Source: Altericroceibacterium indicum | Lineage (GTDB): Bacteria > Pseudomonadota > Alphaproteobacteria > Sphingomonadales > Sphingomonadaceae | Reading direction: 5' to 3' | DNA length: 64,000 nt | NCBI RefSeq assembly: GCF_009828105.1 | Contig: NZ_WTYQ01000001.1 | Location: 124,001-188,000 of the forward strand | Shown here: positions 55,889-64,000 of the stretch, piece after piece | Layout of the letters: each line of letters begins with the position of its first letter | Numbering within the stretch: position 1 is the first letter of the stretch | Notes under the pieces: model-generated | Seen by the model: the letters and a program-made list of their open reading frames with translations, nothing else | Told to the model about the DNA's origin: nothing | The model's database searches: none | Translations under genes and position numbers: made by a program

Positions 55889-56167
55889 ATGCAGGCACGT
55901 ATCTACAAACGACCGAAGAATGCGATGCAATCCGGCAAGGCGCTCGTGGACCAGTGGGTTCTCGAATTTATGCCTGCCGAAGCCAAGAAGGCTGACCCTT
56001 TGATGGGTTGGGCCGGAAGTGGCGATACGCAGCAGCAGGTCCAGTTGAAGTTTCCCTCACAGGAAGCCGCTCAAGCCTATGCGGATAAGTATGGCATCAC
56101 TGCCATCACCCATACCGTTCCCGCTAAGCGTCTGAAAATCCAGGCTTACGCAGATAATTTTCGCTGA
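55889..56167 (+). CDS. NDUFS4-like NADH dehydrogenase subunit (ETC complex I subunit family)
   Basis: A 92-residue protein that fits the ETC complex I conserved region (PF04800): MQARIYKRPKNAMQSGKALV, then WVLEFMPAEAKKADPLMGWA, GSGDTQQQVQLKFPSQEAAQ and YADKYGITAITHTVPAKRLK. It is the bacterial counterpart of mitochondrial NDUFS4, an accessory subunit seen in alphaproteobacteria. I chose the ATG at 55889 with GGAAAG upstream; an ATG at 55853 overlaps the hrpB stop and is less likely. Stands alone from the nuo operon. Confidence 0.9.
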   Translation: MQARIYKRPKNAMQSGKALVDQWVLEFMPAEAKKADPLMGWAGSGDTQQQVQLKFPSQEAAQAYADKYGITAITHTVPAKRLKIQAYADNFR

Positions 56168-56228
56168 TTGACCCGGCGCAGTGCGGCTAGTGGTTGCAAT
56201 ATTTTCGTAACCCAGCCATACGGCGCGC

Positions 56229-56317
56229 CGGGAGTCGGGCGGACGTTTGCGTTCGCTAACCTGGTCAGGTCCGGAAGGAAGCAGCCATACCGGATTGCGA
56301 CGGGTCGCTCGGCTCCT
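56229..56317 (+). ncRNA. ffs: Signal recognition particle RNA (4.5S, small bacterial type)
   Basis: The core GGTCAGGTCCGGAAGGAAGC is the SRP RNA signature with the GGAA tetraloop that binds Ffh. The outer arms GGAGTCGGGCG (from 56231) and CGCTCGGCTCC (to 56316) pair over 11 positions with wobbles; TTTTT follows directly and gives the terminator. Its 3' end is about 44 bases before dnaX. Confidence 0.94.
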
Positions 56318-56360
56318 TTTTCTCCTGACATTCTGGCCGCCAGCCCCTACCTTGACCGCT

Positions 56361-58259
56361 ATGAATGATTCCGCGGACATGTTTGGCGATACGCCCCCTG
56401 AAGACGAGCGTGATGACACGCAGCCCAGCGCTGAAGAGCTTGAAGAAGCCGGGCAATCCGCGCTTTTTGAGCCTGAAGCGCTGCCTTGGAAGCAGGATGA
56501 CGAGCCTGCGAAAGCGGCTCCAGAGCCTGTTCCTGCAAAAGAGCCAGAACAGGACATGACAGCGCCTGAAAGGGCTCTAACAGCGCCAGAAAGCGACACA
56601 GCAGTGGCAGTATCTGAAGTGGCGCAACCTTACCGCGTTCTCGCTCGAAAATACCGGCCGCAAACCTTCTCCGAACTGATCGGACAGGATGCGATGGTCC
56701 GCACGCTGGCCAATGCGATTGAGCGTGATCGGCTGGCCCATGCCTTTTTGATGACTGGCGTTCGTGGGGTCGGCAAGACTTCCACCGCGCGTCTGATCGC
56801 CAAGGCGCTCAACTGCATCGGGCCGGATGGGCAGGGCGGGCCGACGATTGATCCTTGTGGGAAGTGTGAGCCTTGCATCGCGATTGCTGAGGGCCGCCAT
56901 ATTGATGTGATCGAAATGGACGCTGCCTCGCATACTGGTGTTGATGATGTGCGCGAGATTATCGAAGCGGTGCGTTATGCCGCTGTTTCGGCGCGCTATA
57001 AAATTTACATCATCGACGAAGTGCACATGCTGTCCCGCAATGCCTTCAACGCTTTGCTGAAGACGCTGGAAGAACCGCCGGCGCATGTGAAATTCCTCTT
57101 CGCCACCACCGAAGTTGATAAGCTGCCTGTTACCGTGCTGAGCCGGACGCAGCGTTTTGACCTTCGCCGGATTCCAACCCCAATGCTCCAGCAGCATTTT
57201 GCCAGCATTTGCCGGCAGGAACGGGTGGAGGCGGAGGATGAAGCTTTGGCCATGGTCGCCGCGGCGGCGGAAGGCTCGGTACGCGATGGCTTGTCGATTC
57301 TCGATCAGGCGATTGCCCATGCCGATCTGAACGAAGGCGGCACGGTGACGGCGGAGCGGGTGCGCGATATGCTGGGCCTGTCTGACAAGACGGCACAGCG
57401 GGCATTGTTCGGCGCGGTTCTGGAAGGTGACGCGAAGGCTCTGCTTGATGCGATTGCGCGGCAATATTCGCTGGGCGTAGAACCGCTGGCGCTGCTGCGT
57501 GGGGCGATGGACCTGACGCATAAGATTACCGTGGCGCAGGTGGGCGGCAGTGCTGAAGATGCGCCGACGCTGGAAGAGCGGCAAGCGATTGAGGAATGGG
57601 CAGGGCGGCTTTCAGCGGCGCAATTGCACCGCCTGTGGCAGCTTCTCCTCAAAGGGTATGACGAGGTGCGCCAGGCACCCGATCCGCTGGTGGCCACACA
57701 AATGGCGCTGCTGCGGGTGATGCATGCGTCCAATATGCCCGACCCCGGCCAGCTTGCCCGCACTTTGCAGGATATGGCGACCAATGGCATCGCGGTTGCA
57801 CCAGCACCGTCTGGAGATGCTGTTGCAAGTGGCGCGCCATCTGCCACAGCGCCGGTGGCCGTTCAGGCACCGCCGGTTCACTGGCAGGATCTGGTCGATC
57901 AGGTGGAACATTCCGGCCAGCTTCGCGCTTGGCAAATGATGCGCGACTGGGTGCGGGTGATTTCGCTGAAATCGGGCGAATTGATCTTCACGCTGGCCCC
58001 CGGAATGCCGGACGATCCAACGGGCCTGCTGCGCGAAGCCTTGTTTCAGGCCACCGGGGAACGCTGGCAGGTGGAACGCGGTGAAGGCGAAGGCTCGCCC
58101 TCTTTACGGGAAGTGAAAGAGGCGGAAAAAGCCGCTGAAGAACGGAAAATTCGTGAAGCTCCCTTGGTCATGGCTGCATTTGAAGCCTTTCCAGGAGCGC
58201 AATTGGTTGATGAATCAGACACGCTGAAAAGCGATACGAAATGGAGCAGAAGCGCATGA
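56361..58259 (+). CDS. dnaX: DNA polymerase III subunit gamma/tau
   Basis: Clamp-loader ATPase. The 632-residue protein has an acidic, proline-rich N-terminal extension of about 85 residues, then the DnaX core: YRVLARKYRPQTFSELIGQD, Walker A TGVRGVGKTSTARL (133-140), zinc cysteines in CIGPDGQGG...PCGKCEPC (166-172), Walker B region IYIIDEVHMLSRNAFNALLK and SRTQRFDLRR. The end is tau-like. Start ATG at 56361; the frame continues upstream through the SRP RNA and is not coding there. Stop overlaps ybaB (ATGA). Confidence 0.95.
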   Translation: MNDSADMFGDTPPEDERDDTQPSAEELEEAGQSALFEPEALPWKQDDEPAKAAPEPVPAKEPEQDMTAPERALTAPESDTAVAVSEVAQPYRVLARKYRPQTFSELIGQDAMVRTLANAIERDRLAHAFLMTGVRGVGKTSTARLIAKALNCIGPDGQGGPTIDPCGKCEPCIAIAEGRHIDVIEMDAASHTGVDDVREIIEAVRYAAVSARYKIYIIDEVHMLSRNAFNALLKTLEEPPAHVKFLFATTEVDKLPVTVLSRTQRFDLRRIPTPMLQQHFASICRQERVEAEDEALAMVAAAAEGSVRDGLSILDQAIAHADLNEGGTVTAERVRDMLGLSDKTAQRALFGAVLEGDAKALLDAIARQYSLGVEPLALLRGAMDLTHKITVAQVGGSAEDAPTLEERQAIEEWAGRLSAAQLHRLWQLLLKGYDEVRQAPDPLVATQMALLRVMHASNMPDPGQLARTLQDMATNGIAVAPAPSGDAVASGAPSATAPVAVQAPPVHWQDLVDQVEHSGQLRAWQMMRDWVRVISLKSGELIFTLAPGMPDDPTGLLREALFQATGERWQVERGEGEGSPSLREVKEAEKAAEERKIREAPLVMAAFEAFPGAQLVDESDTLKSDTKWSRSA

Positions 58260-58597
58260 AGTCGATGGAAGAAATGCTGCAGGCAGCACAGCAAGCCGCT
58301 GAAACTATTCAGAAGCAGATGGGCGATGCCCAAGCCAAGCTTGACGCGATTGAAGTGGAAGGCACTTCGGGTGGCGGTCTCGTCAAGATTCGCTGCTCTG
58401 CCAAGGGCCGCATTCTGGGCGTTGCGATTGATGACAGCCTGATGAAGCCGGAAGAAAAGCAGGTTCTGGAAGATCTGGTCACGGCGGCATTCAACGATGC
58501 ACGCGGCAAGGCTGACCGGGTGGCCAATGATGAGATGGGCAAGGTCCAGCAGGGCATGGGCCTGCCACCGGGCTTCAATTTCCCCGGCATGGGCTGA
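58256..58597 (+). CDS. YbaB/EbfC family nucleoid-associated protein
   Basis: A 113-residue helical protein starting MKSMEEMLQAAQQAAETIQK and containing VEGTSGGGLVKIRCSAKGRI and DLVTAAFNDARGKADRVAND. These are the YbaB hallmarks. It binds DNA as a dimer and is often next to dnaX (and recR). The ATG at 58256 overlaps the dnaX stop by four bases (ATGA) with GGAG upstream; the alternative at 58241 adds five residues. recR is not found here. Confidence 0.93.
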   Translation: MKSMEEMLQAAQQAAETIQKQMGDAQAKLDAIEVEGTSGGGLVKIRCSAKGRILGVAIDDSLMKPEEKQVLEDLVTAAFNDARGKADRVANDEMGKVQQGMGLPPGFNFPGMG

Positions 58598-58670
58598 GGC
58601 GCATAAAGGGTAGGCAGGCACTGCTTTTGCCAGCCCTGCGCATCTTATATCCCAGGAAACAACCAAAACC

Positions 58671-58715
58671 GCGCAGAAATCTTGGGATTTAACCCCATTT
58701 TAGGGGTTTCTGCGC
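58671..58715. promoter_or_regulatory. Structured leader element upstream of lon
   Basis: An outer stem GCGCAGA/TCTGCGC encloses an inner AACCCC-ATTTTA-GGGGTT hairpin, with a 13-base bulge on the 5' side. It lies about 160 bases before lon and 74 bases after ybaB. It could be a ybaB terminator, a leader RNA structure of lon, or an operator. The remaining gap (58598-58874) has no gene. Confidence 0.4.
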
Positions 58716-58874
58716 TGTTCTTGGCTGAAAATATGCCCATACTTCTCAACTAGGCCGGAGAAGTGAGGATGCGCGGATGTTGCACCGCAGTCAGTGCGTT
58801 CCCATATCAGGGCCAAGCCGGTTTTACCGGGAATGGTGCATTATTGCGCCGGAATTGAACGGACAGAATTGCTG

Positions 58875-61265
58875 ATGAATTTATACCCCCTGCTTCCCTT
58901 GCGCGATATTGTCGTTTTCCCCGGCATGGTCGTTCCGCTGTTTGTGGGCCGTGAAAAGTCCGTGGCAGCGCTTGAAGCGGCGATGGAAGGTGACAAGGAT
59001 ATTTTCCTTCTGGCGCAGCTCGATCCGGGCTGTGATGATCCTGAACGCGCGGACCTCTATGATGTGGGCGTTGTGGCGCAGGTGCTGCAACTGCTGAAAC
59101 TGCCTGATGGTACGGTGCGCGTGCTGGTGGAAGGCAAGCAGCGTGCCCAGATGGACAATATGCGCGAAGAAGGCGGCCTCGTCGTTGCGCAGGTTGAATT
59201 GCAGGATGAAGTGACATCGGCTGGCAATGAAGTTGCCGCGATGATGCGCTCTGCGCTCGAACAGTTCGGCGAATATGCCAAGCTCAACAAGAAGCTCCCT
59301 GAAGAGCTGGATGAAGAGCTGGCCAATATTGATGATGCGGGAAAATTGTCAGACACGATTGCCGCTAATCTGACCGCCAAGGTGTCAGACAAACAGGCCG
59401 TGCTGACCGAACCTGAGCCGCTGAAGCGCCTCGAAATGGTGTTCTCCTTCATGGAAGGCGAACTCTCCGTCCTTCAGGTGGAGCGCAAGATCCGTGGCCG
59501 TGTGAAGCGCCAGATGGAAAAGACCCAGCGGGAATATTACCTCAACGAACAGTTGAAAGCGATCCAGTCTGAACTCGGCAATGGCGACGGTGAAGAAGCC
59601 GATGAACTGGCCGAATTGCAGAAACAGATCGACACGCTGAAAATGTCGAAGGAAGCCAAAGCCAAGGCGCAGTCTGAGCTGAAAAAGCTCAAGCACATGC
59701 AACCGATGAGCGCCGAAGCGACCGTGATCCGCAATTATCTCGATGTGTTGCTGGGCTTGCCTTGGGGCAAGAAATCCAAGCTGAAAAAGGACATCGGCAA
59801 GGCGCAGGAAGTCCTTGATGAGGATCACTATGCGCTGGATAAGGTGAAGGACCGGATCGTCGAATATCTGGCGGTTCAGGCACGCACCAATAAATTGAAA
59901 GGCCCGATCCTGTGCCTCGTCGGCCCTCCGGGTGTCGGCAAGACCAGCCTTGGCAAGTCTATCGCCAAGGCCACAGGGCGTGAATTTATCCGCCAGTCGC
60001 TGGGCGGTGTGCGTGATGAAGCTGAAATTCGCGGCCATCGCCGGACCTATATCGGCTCGCTGCCGGGTAAGATCGTGACCAATCTCAAGAAGGCTGGTGC
60101 ATCGAACCCGCTGTTCCTGCTCGATGAGATTGACAAGCTGGGGCAGGATTTCCGGGGTGATCCGGCATCTGCCCTGCTCGAAGTGCTGGACCCGGAACAG
60201 AATTCGAAGTTCCAGGATCACTATCTTGAACTCGATGTAGACCTCAGTGATGTGATGTTTGTCTGCACGGCAAACTCGCTCAATCTCCCGCAGGCGCTGC
60301 TGGACCGGATGGAGATCATCCGTCTGGAAGGTTATACGGAAGATGAAAAAGTCGAGATTGCGCAACGGCATCTGATCGCCAAGCAGATCGAAGCCCATGG
60401 CCTGACCGAAGGGGAGTTTGAACTCACCGAAGCTGGTCTGCGCGATCTGATTCGCTATTACACCCGCGAAGCTGGCGTGCGTACGCTGGAGCGGGAAATT
60501 GCCGCATTGTGCCGTAAGGTGCTGCGCAAAATTCTCGAAAAGGAAGTGAGTTCCGTTTCCATCACGCCCGAAAATCTGGGGGACTTCGCCGGTGTGCGTA
60601 AATTCCGCCATGATATGTCGGAAGAAGAAGCGCAGGTCGGGGCCGTTACGGGTCTTGCCTGGACAGAAGTGGGCGGCCAGCTCCTGTCAATTGAAAGCGT
60701 GACGACGCCCGGCAAGGGGGAAATCCGCACAACCGGCAAGCTCGGTGATGTGATGAATGAATCCATCCAGGCTGCTTTCAGCTTTGTGAAGGCGCGGGCT
60801 CCTGCTTATGGGATCAAGCCATCGCTGTTCCAGCGCAAGAACATCCACATCCATCTGCCCGAAGGGGCCGTGCCCAAGGATGGGCCAAGTGCTGGTATCG
60901 GCATGGTCACTTCCATCGTTTCAACGCTCAGCGGCATTCCGGTGCGGCCTGATGTTGCGATGACAGGTGAAGTCACTTTGCGTGGCCGTGTGCTGCCTAT
61001 CGGTGGCCTTAAAGAAAAGCTGCTCGCGGCACTTCGCGGGGGAATCACGACGGTGATGATTCCCGAAGAAAACGAAAAAGACCTCGCTGAAATTCCCGAT
61101 AATGTGAAGCAGGGCATGAAAATCATCCCTGTGAAGCATGTCGATGAGGTTTTGGAGATTGCTTTGACGTCAAAGCCCGAACCGATCGAATGGACAGAGG
61201 CGGATGACCTCGCCAGCCAACCCGTGCCTCAGGTTCCGGATTTGACACGTGGTATGGCGCACTAA
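58875..61265 (+). CDS. lon: Lon protease
   Basis: ATP-dependent serine protease that removes damaged and regulatory proteins. The 796-residue protein has the LON substrate domain (LYPLLPLRDIVVFPGMVVPL), a coiled-coil part, the AAA+ domain with CLVGPPGVGKTSLGKSIAKA, LLDEIDKLGQDFRGDPASAL and a C-terminal protease domain with PKDGPSAGIGMVTSIVSTLS (catalytic serine) and IGGLKEKLLAALRGGI (catalytic lysine). Start ATG at 58875, right before the LON domain; an earlier frame from 58794 is unsupported. HU follows. Confidence 0.97.
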   Translation: MNLYPLLPLRDIVVFPGMVVPLFVGREKSVAALEAAMEGDKDIFLLAQLDPGCDDPERADLYDVGVVAQVLQLLKLPDGTVRVLVEGKQRAQMDNMREEGGLVVAQVELQDEVTSAGNEVAAMMRSALEQFGEYAKLNKKLPEELDEELANIDDAGKLSDTIAANLTAKVSDKQAVLTEPEPLKRLEMVFSFMEGELSVLQVERKIRGRVKRQMEKTQREYYLNEQLKAIQSELGNGDGEEADELAELQKQIDTLKMSKEAKAKAQSELKKLKHMQPMSAEATVIRNYLDVLLGLPWGKKSKLKKDIGKAQEVLDEDHYALDKVKDRIVEYLAVQARTNKLKGPILCLVGPPGVGKTSLGKSIAKATGREFIRQSLGGVRDEAEIRGHRRTYIGSLPGKIVTNLKKAGASNPLFLLDEIDKLGQDFRGDPASALLEVLDPEQNSKFQDHYLELDVDLSDVMFVCTANSLNLPQALLDRMEIIRLEGYTEDEKVEIAQRHLIAKQIEAHGLTEGEFELTEAGLRDLIRYYTREAGVRTLEREIAALCRKVLRKILEKEVSSVSITPENLGDFAGVRKFRHDMSEEEAQVGAVTGLAWTEVGGQLLSIESVTTPGKGEIRTTGKLGDVMNESIQAAFSFVKARAPAYGIKPSLFQRKNIHIHLPEGAVPKDGPSAGIGMVTSIVSTLSGIPVRPDVAMTGEVTLRGRVLPIGGLKEKLLAALRGGITTVMIPEENEKDLAEIPDNVKQGMKIIPVKHVDEVLEIALTSKPEPIEWTEADDLASQPVPQVPDLTRGMAH

Positions 61266-61418
61266 ATGCACGACCGGTCGAGAGTGCAGCGCAATATATA
61301 GGTATGTCTCCCTAATCTGTCGTTTTCAGCTTGGGGAGCTTCCTTTTTTGCGCAGTGCAACAATAAGCAAGCCAATGTAATAATTTTAAAAAAACCGCTC
61401 TTTTCTGCGCCTTAGGCT

Positions 61419-61447
61419 TTGACAGATGCATCAAAAACGGCTCAATT
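61419..61447 (+). promoter_or_regulatory. Putative sigma-70-type promoter of the HU gene
   Basis: TTGACA (61419-61424), 17 bases, then TCAATT (61442-61447), about 65 bases before the HU start. -35 perfect, -10 weak. Confidence 0.45.
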
Positions 61448-61512
61448 CCATGCATCGCGAGGCGATTCAAATTTACTATCCCACACGAACAACCTGAGGG
61501 GGTTATTCACTT

Positions 61513-61785
61513 ATGAACAAGAACGAACTGATCGGCGCAGTCGCTGATGCCAGCGGCCTTACCCGCAACGATGCCACCAAGGCTGTTGAAGCGGTTTTTG
61601 AAACGATCACCTCTGCTTTGGCCAAAGAAGACGAAGTTCGTCTGGTTGGCTTTGGCACATTCTCAGTCGCTAAGCGCAAGGCGTCCACCGGCCGCAACCC
61701 ACGCACTGGCGAACCGATGACCATCAAGGCATCGACCCAGCCAAAGTTCAAGGCCGGCAAAGGTCTCAAGGATGCTGTAAACTAA
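61513..61785 (+). CDS. HU family DNA-binding protein
   Basis: A 90-residue histone-like protein: MNKNELIGAVADASGLTRND, the helical dimerisation part and the DNA-binding arms with VGFGTFSVAKRKASTGRNPR and ending MTIKASTQPKFKAGKGLKDA. Compacts and bends DNA. Its length and full motif match HU-beta; it is single here and follows lon, as hupB does in many bacteria. The site GAGGGGG lies 12 bases upstream of the ATG. A strong terminator follows. Confidence 0.96.
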   Translation: MNKNELIGAVADASGLTRNDATKAVEAVFETITSALAKEDEVRLVGFGTFSVAKRKASTGRNPRTGEPMTIKASTQPKFKAGKGLKDAVN

Positions 61786-61829
61786 GCATTTTAATCAATT
61801 TATCCGGTAGGCTTGGCCTCCGGATAGGC

Positions 61830-61864
61830 AAAAGGCCGCTCCTCGTTTGAGGAGCGGCCTTTTT
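61830..61864. terminator. Bidirectional terminator after HU
   Basis: AAAAGGCCGCTCCTC and GAGGAGCGGCC plus TTTTT form a perfect 11-pair stem with loop GTTT, usable by HU on the plus strand and by the lipoprotein gene on the minus strand. A second hairpin, TATCCGG..AGGC/GCCT..CCGGATA, stands just before at 61801-61826. Confidence 0.93.
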
Positions 61865-61894
61865 GTTGCCCTGAGCAATCAGAGTGCACGTCGT

Positions 61895-62755
61895 CTATTT
61901 TTGCAGCGCAATCAGCGCTGTCGGGGCGACCTTGGTCCGGCTGTTGATGACCCATTCCAGCACTTTGCCATTTGAGGAAGCGCGTGGCCCTTCATCAGTG
62001 TTATTGGCCAGAATTGTGCCATTGGTGATGATGCGGAATGTCCCTTCAAGCTTGGGAAGTTCCGAAGTGTCAGCATTCTTGCTTTCGCCAGCCGCTGCCA
62101 GCAAGGCTCCCATTCCTGACGGATTGCTATTGTCTTGCGCTGAAAACCCCGGTGCGGTGATCCGCACGCTATTATCAGCGCGGCGCGTGAGCATGACGAA
62201 CTTTTCAACCATTGGCATGTCTTCGATGGTCGGAAAAATAAAATCATGAGTCAGTTTGCTGGTGATTTCAAACTCCACGTTGAACAGGCCTTTCCCAGCA
62301 TATTCGACGTTTTTCCAGCCTTTCTGACGGCGCAACTTAGCCGCTATTTCTTCCCCGACATCTGGATCAGAGGGATCAATACCACCCATCATGGATTGCA
62401 TAATACCAGCGTTTTTCTGTGCCTCATTCTTGCGGCTGGAGTTGAAGGTTTCCCATTCCTCGCGCTGGGTTTCGATCTCCTCTTGTGTGCAATCACGCTG
62501 TGCGTTGGTCTCTTCATCCCAGCAGTGGGGTAAGAATTCTCCGTTGTCTTTCTGCTCGGCGGCCATGGCGGCCAGTTCACTCAGGCCGAGCATGGTGATT
62601 TCACCAGTGTAATTATAAGTGAAGCTGCCATCGCGATGCAGATTGAGCGTTGAATCAAATTTTCCCGGCACCAGCATACATGCGGCCAGCAATAATGCTG
62701 TGCTGGCCGCACATAGGGCGACTATTGGCCTGCGGATCTCAGTCCAATGAATCAT
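61895..62755 (-). CDS. Putative lipoprotein of unknown function
   Basis: A 286-residue protein with a lipoprotein signal (ALCAASTALLLAACMLVPGK, lipobox LAAC), thus probably anchored to a membrane from the periplasmic side. After the lipobox come LNLHRDGSFTYNYTGEITML, suggesting a beta-barrel-like or lipocalin-like start, a helical and glutamine-rich middle (about 65-115), and beta segments to the end. I do not recognise the family. I use the ATG at 62755, with GAGGA seven bases upstream that overlaps the rlmB stop; the frame is open further upstream within rlmB. Transcribed together with rlmB. Confidence 0.75.
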   Translation of the reverse strand: MIHWTEIRRPIVALCAASTALLLAACMLVPGKFDSTLNLHRDGSFTYNYTGEITMLGLSELAAMAAEQKDNGEFLPHCWDEETNAQRDCTQEEIETQREEWETFNSSRKNEAQKNAGIMQSMMGGIDPSDPDVGEEIAAKLRRQKGWKNVEYAGKGLFNVEFEITSKLTHDFIFPTIEDMPMVEKFVMLTRRADNSVRITAPGFSAQDNSNPSGMGALLAAAGESKNADTSELPKLEGTFRIITNGTILANNTDEGPRASSNGKVLEWVINSRTKVAPTALIALQK

Positions 62756-62765
62756 GAGTTCATCC

Positions 62766-63557
62766 TCAGTTGCGAATCGCTGCGGCGTAGAGCGCGATGG
62801 CCGCAGCATTGGAGACATTGAGGCTTTCCATCTGCTCGCTGATGGGAAGCCGGGCGAGGGCATCGCAATGTTGCGCGATATTATGCCGCAAGCCTTCACC
62901 TTCTGCACCAAGCACCAGAGCAACCGGGCCGGTTGGCAGAGCTTCAGCAAAAGTGGCTTCGGCTTCACCGGCAAGTCCGATTCGCCAATAACCGGCGTCT
63001 GCCATCTCATCGAGCGCACGTGCCAGATTGACCACACGCACCCAAGGCATTGTTTCCATCGCACCGGAGGCAGATTTTGCCACAACGCCGCTTTCTGGCG
63101 GAGCATGGCGATCCTGCGTCACAATGGCGACCGCGTTGAAAGCAGCGGCAGAGCGTAGAATCGCGCCAACATTGTGCGGGTCTGTGACCTGATCGAGCAC
63201 GACGATTGGGCGTGATGAATCCCCATCCAGCACTTCATCGAGATGCAAATCTTCCAGCGGTTCGCATTCCAGAACCAGCCCCTGATGTGGCGTGTCCCGT
63301 GTGACGAGGCGGGCCAGGTCAGTGACGGCGGCATATTCCACAGGAAAATTTTCTGGCAATTCGCCGTCCAACGCTTCCAGTGCTTCTCGAGTTGCCCACA
63401 GCTTTTTATGTTGCCTGTTGGGATTCATCAGTGCTGCTTCGACTGCATGACGACCCCAGAGCCGCACAACGCCTGCTGCGCTGCGGCCAGAGCCACGCCC
63501 GCCCTGCATACGGCCTGCGCGCCCCCGCAAAGCCTTTTTATCAACATTTTTGGCCAT
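62766..63557 (-). CDS. rlmB: 23S rRNA (guanosine-2'-O-)-methyltransferase RlmB / TrmH family
   Basis: SPOUT-class methyltransferase that modifies G2251 of 23S rRNA. The 263-residue protein has a substrate-binding N-terminal part (LWGRHAVEAALMNPNRQHKK) and the SpoU core: VVLDQVTDPHNVGAILRSAA (motif 1), PVALVLGAEGEGLRHNIAQH (motif 2), LPISEQMESLNVSNAAAIAL (motif 3) with the knot. A short Arg/Gly-rich N-terminal tail (RGRAGRMQGGRGSGRS) precedes. TrmH-like relatives cannot be fully ruled out. Divergent from tRNA-Tyr. Confidence 0.92.
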   Translation of the reverse strand: MAKNVDKKALRGRAGRMQGGRGSGRSAAGVVRLWGRHAVEAALMNPNRQHKKLWATREALEALDGELPENFPVEYAAVTDLARLVTRDTPHQGLVLECEPLEDLHLDEVLDGDSSRPIVVLDQVTDPHNVGAILRSAAAFNAVAIVTQDRHAPPESGVVAKSASGAMETMPWVRVVNLARALDEMADAGYWRIGLAGEAEATFAEALPTGPVALVLGAEGEGLRHNIAQHCDALARLPISEQMESLNVSNAAAIALYAAAIRN

Positions 63558-63700
63558 AAAATCTCCTTATTTGTGCGCGCATGCCAGTAGCCCCATTGAC
63601 AGGCAAGCGCCGCTTCGCCATTGAGCCCCCCACTCGGCCGGACGGTTCCTCTCTCGAGAGGCACTTCAAGTGGAATAAACCCCGCAACCGGCGAACCGGT

Positions 63701-63786
63701 GGACAGGTGGCCGAGTGGTTAAAGGCAGCAGACTGTAAATCTGCCCGCGCAAGCGTACGCTGGTTCGAATCCAGCCCTGTCCACCA
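63701..63786 (+). tRNA. tRNA-Tyr (GTA)
   Basis: Class II tRNA of 86 bases: acceptor GGACAGG/CCTGTCC, anticodon stem-loop GCAGA-CTGTAAA-TCTGC (anticodon GTA), long variable arm (CCGCGCAAGCGTACG region), T-loop GTTCGAATC and encoded CCA. Confidence 0.95.
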
Positions 63787-64000
63787 CTTCGCCCCTCTCA
63801 AAACTCAACGCTATATCACTACTGGCGTGGTGGATATTGTTACTTGCTGTGCAGCCTTAATGCTGCCGTTTCCTATGATATCTGTTCGGATGTGTTTCTG
63901 CATCTCGCGAAGATAGGCAGGCGCGTATTTGGGATATTCTTTATTCTTTTAAAGAATGCTTGTTCTTCTGGTTCCTTTTGAAAGACAAGAGGAGAAGAGG
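63787..64000. other. Right-edge gap without a supported gene
   Basis: No frame here has a start, ribosome site or family motif. A weak ATTCTTT...AAAGAAT inverted repeat near 63935 may be part of a tRNA-Tyr 3' end structure. The next gene probably starts beyond the window. Confidence 0.4.

Noticed and set aside
58720-58760. Heat-shock (RpoH-type) promoter before lon
   Set aside because: CTTGGC and CCCATAC are present but only ten bases apart; the alphaproteobacterial spacing of 17-18 gives no good -10 box.
59385-60611. 408-codon minus-strand frame inside lon
   Set aside because: Antisense shadow of the conserved lon gene; composition is a mirror of the sense codons.
1-64000. CRISPR array, toxin-antitoxin pair or defence island
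   Set aside because: No regularly spaced repeats, cas genes or known defence gene signatures were seen on either strand.

Overview
The window reads as chromosomal DNA of an alphaproteobacterium of the order Sphingomonadales, most likely Erythrobacteraceae or Sphingomonadaceae. This rests on family combinations typical of that group: ptsP beside DUF1465 and DUF465 proteins, a WalW-type deacetylase, a complete Entner-Doudoroff operon ending in a divergent PEP carboxylase, an NDUFS4-like complex I subunit, a small 4.5S-type SRP RNA and a RodZ-like DUF4115 protein. No species can be named without a database search. Coding density is high and most of the content is core housekeeping.

Layout. 1-8.1 kb (minus strand): a Tat-exported PLP enzyme cut by the window edge, a TonB-dependent receptor, two tandem DUF2254 membrane proteins, then the overlapping set MBL hydrolase - DUF4230 - nadA. 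8.2-14.8 kb: DUF1465, two divergent DUF465 genes, ptsP (nitrogen PTS enzyme I), a RodZ-like protein, a CpoB/YbgF-like protein and tilS. 14.8-23.2 kb (minus): an L,D-transpeptidase and the translationally coupled operon zwf-edd-glk-eda-ppc. 23.3-30.5 kb: transglutaminase-like protein, yjbQ, rimO, DUF1761, and serS-surE-(LysM/LytM)-K+ channel. 30.5-32.2 kb is the only clearly accessory stretch: a decayed gene end with a strong terminator, a degenerate IS5-family element, the C-terminal remnant of a tyrosine recombinase, and a CAU tRNA (probably tRNA-Ile2) on whose 3' side these remnants lie.

32.2-40.7 kb: WalW-like deacetylase with a kinase-like protein, Lrp regulator, accC-accB-aroQ (fatty acid and shikimate pathways), an isolated holin-like gene, an M28 peptidase and tRNA-Pro. 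40.9-48 kb: yajC-secD-secF, a glycosyltransferase coupled to an HTH regulator, a divergent DUF6456 gene and an ABC-F ATPase. 48.1-56.2 kb: SIMPL protein, a PepSY-like protein with a two-component pair, thioesterase, chorismate mutase, polyprenyl synthase, hrpB and the NDUFS4-like subunit. 56.2-64 kb: ffs, dnaX, ybaB, lon, HU, a lipoprotein, rlmB and tRNA-Tyr.

How it fits together: glucose is phosphorylated by Glk and routed by Zwf, Edd and Eda to pyruvate and glyceraldehyde-3-phosphate, with a PEP carboxylase homologue in the same transcription unit. TilS would modify the CAU tRNA encoded 18 kb away. I did not find a convincing new multi-gene defence or mobile system. The best leads are the WalW/degenerate-kinase pair, the sequence-divergent PEP carboxylase, the orphan gene-transfer-agent-type holin, the DUF1465/DUF465/ptsP cluster and the decayed tRNA-associated island.
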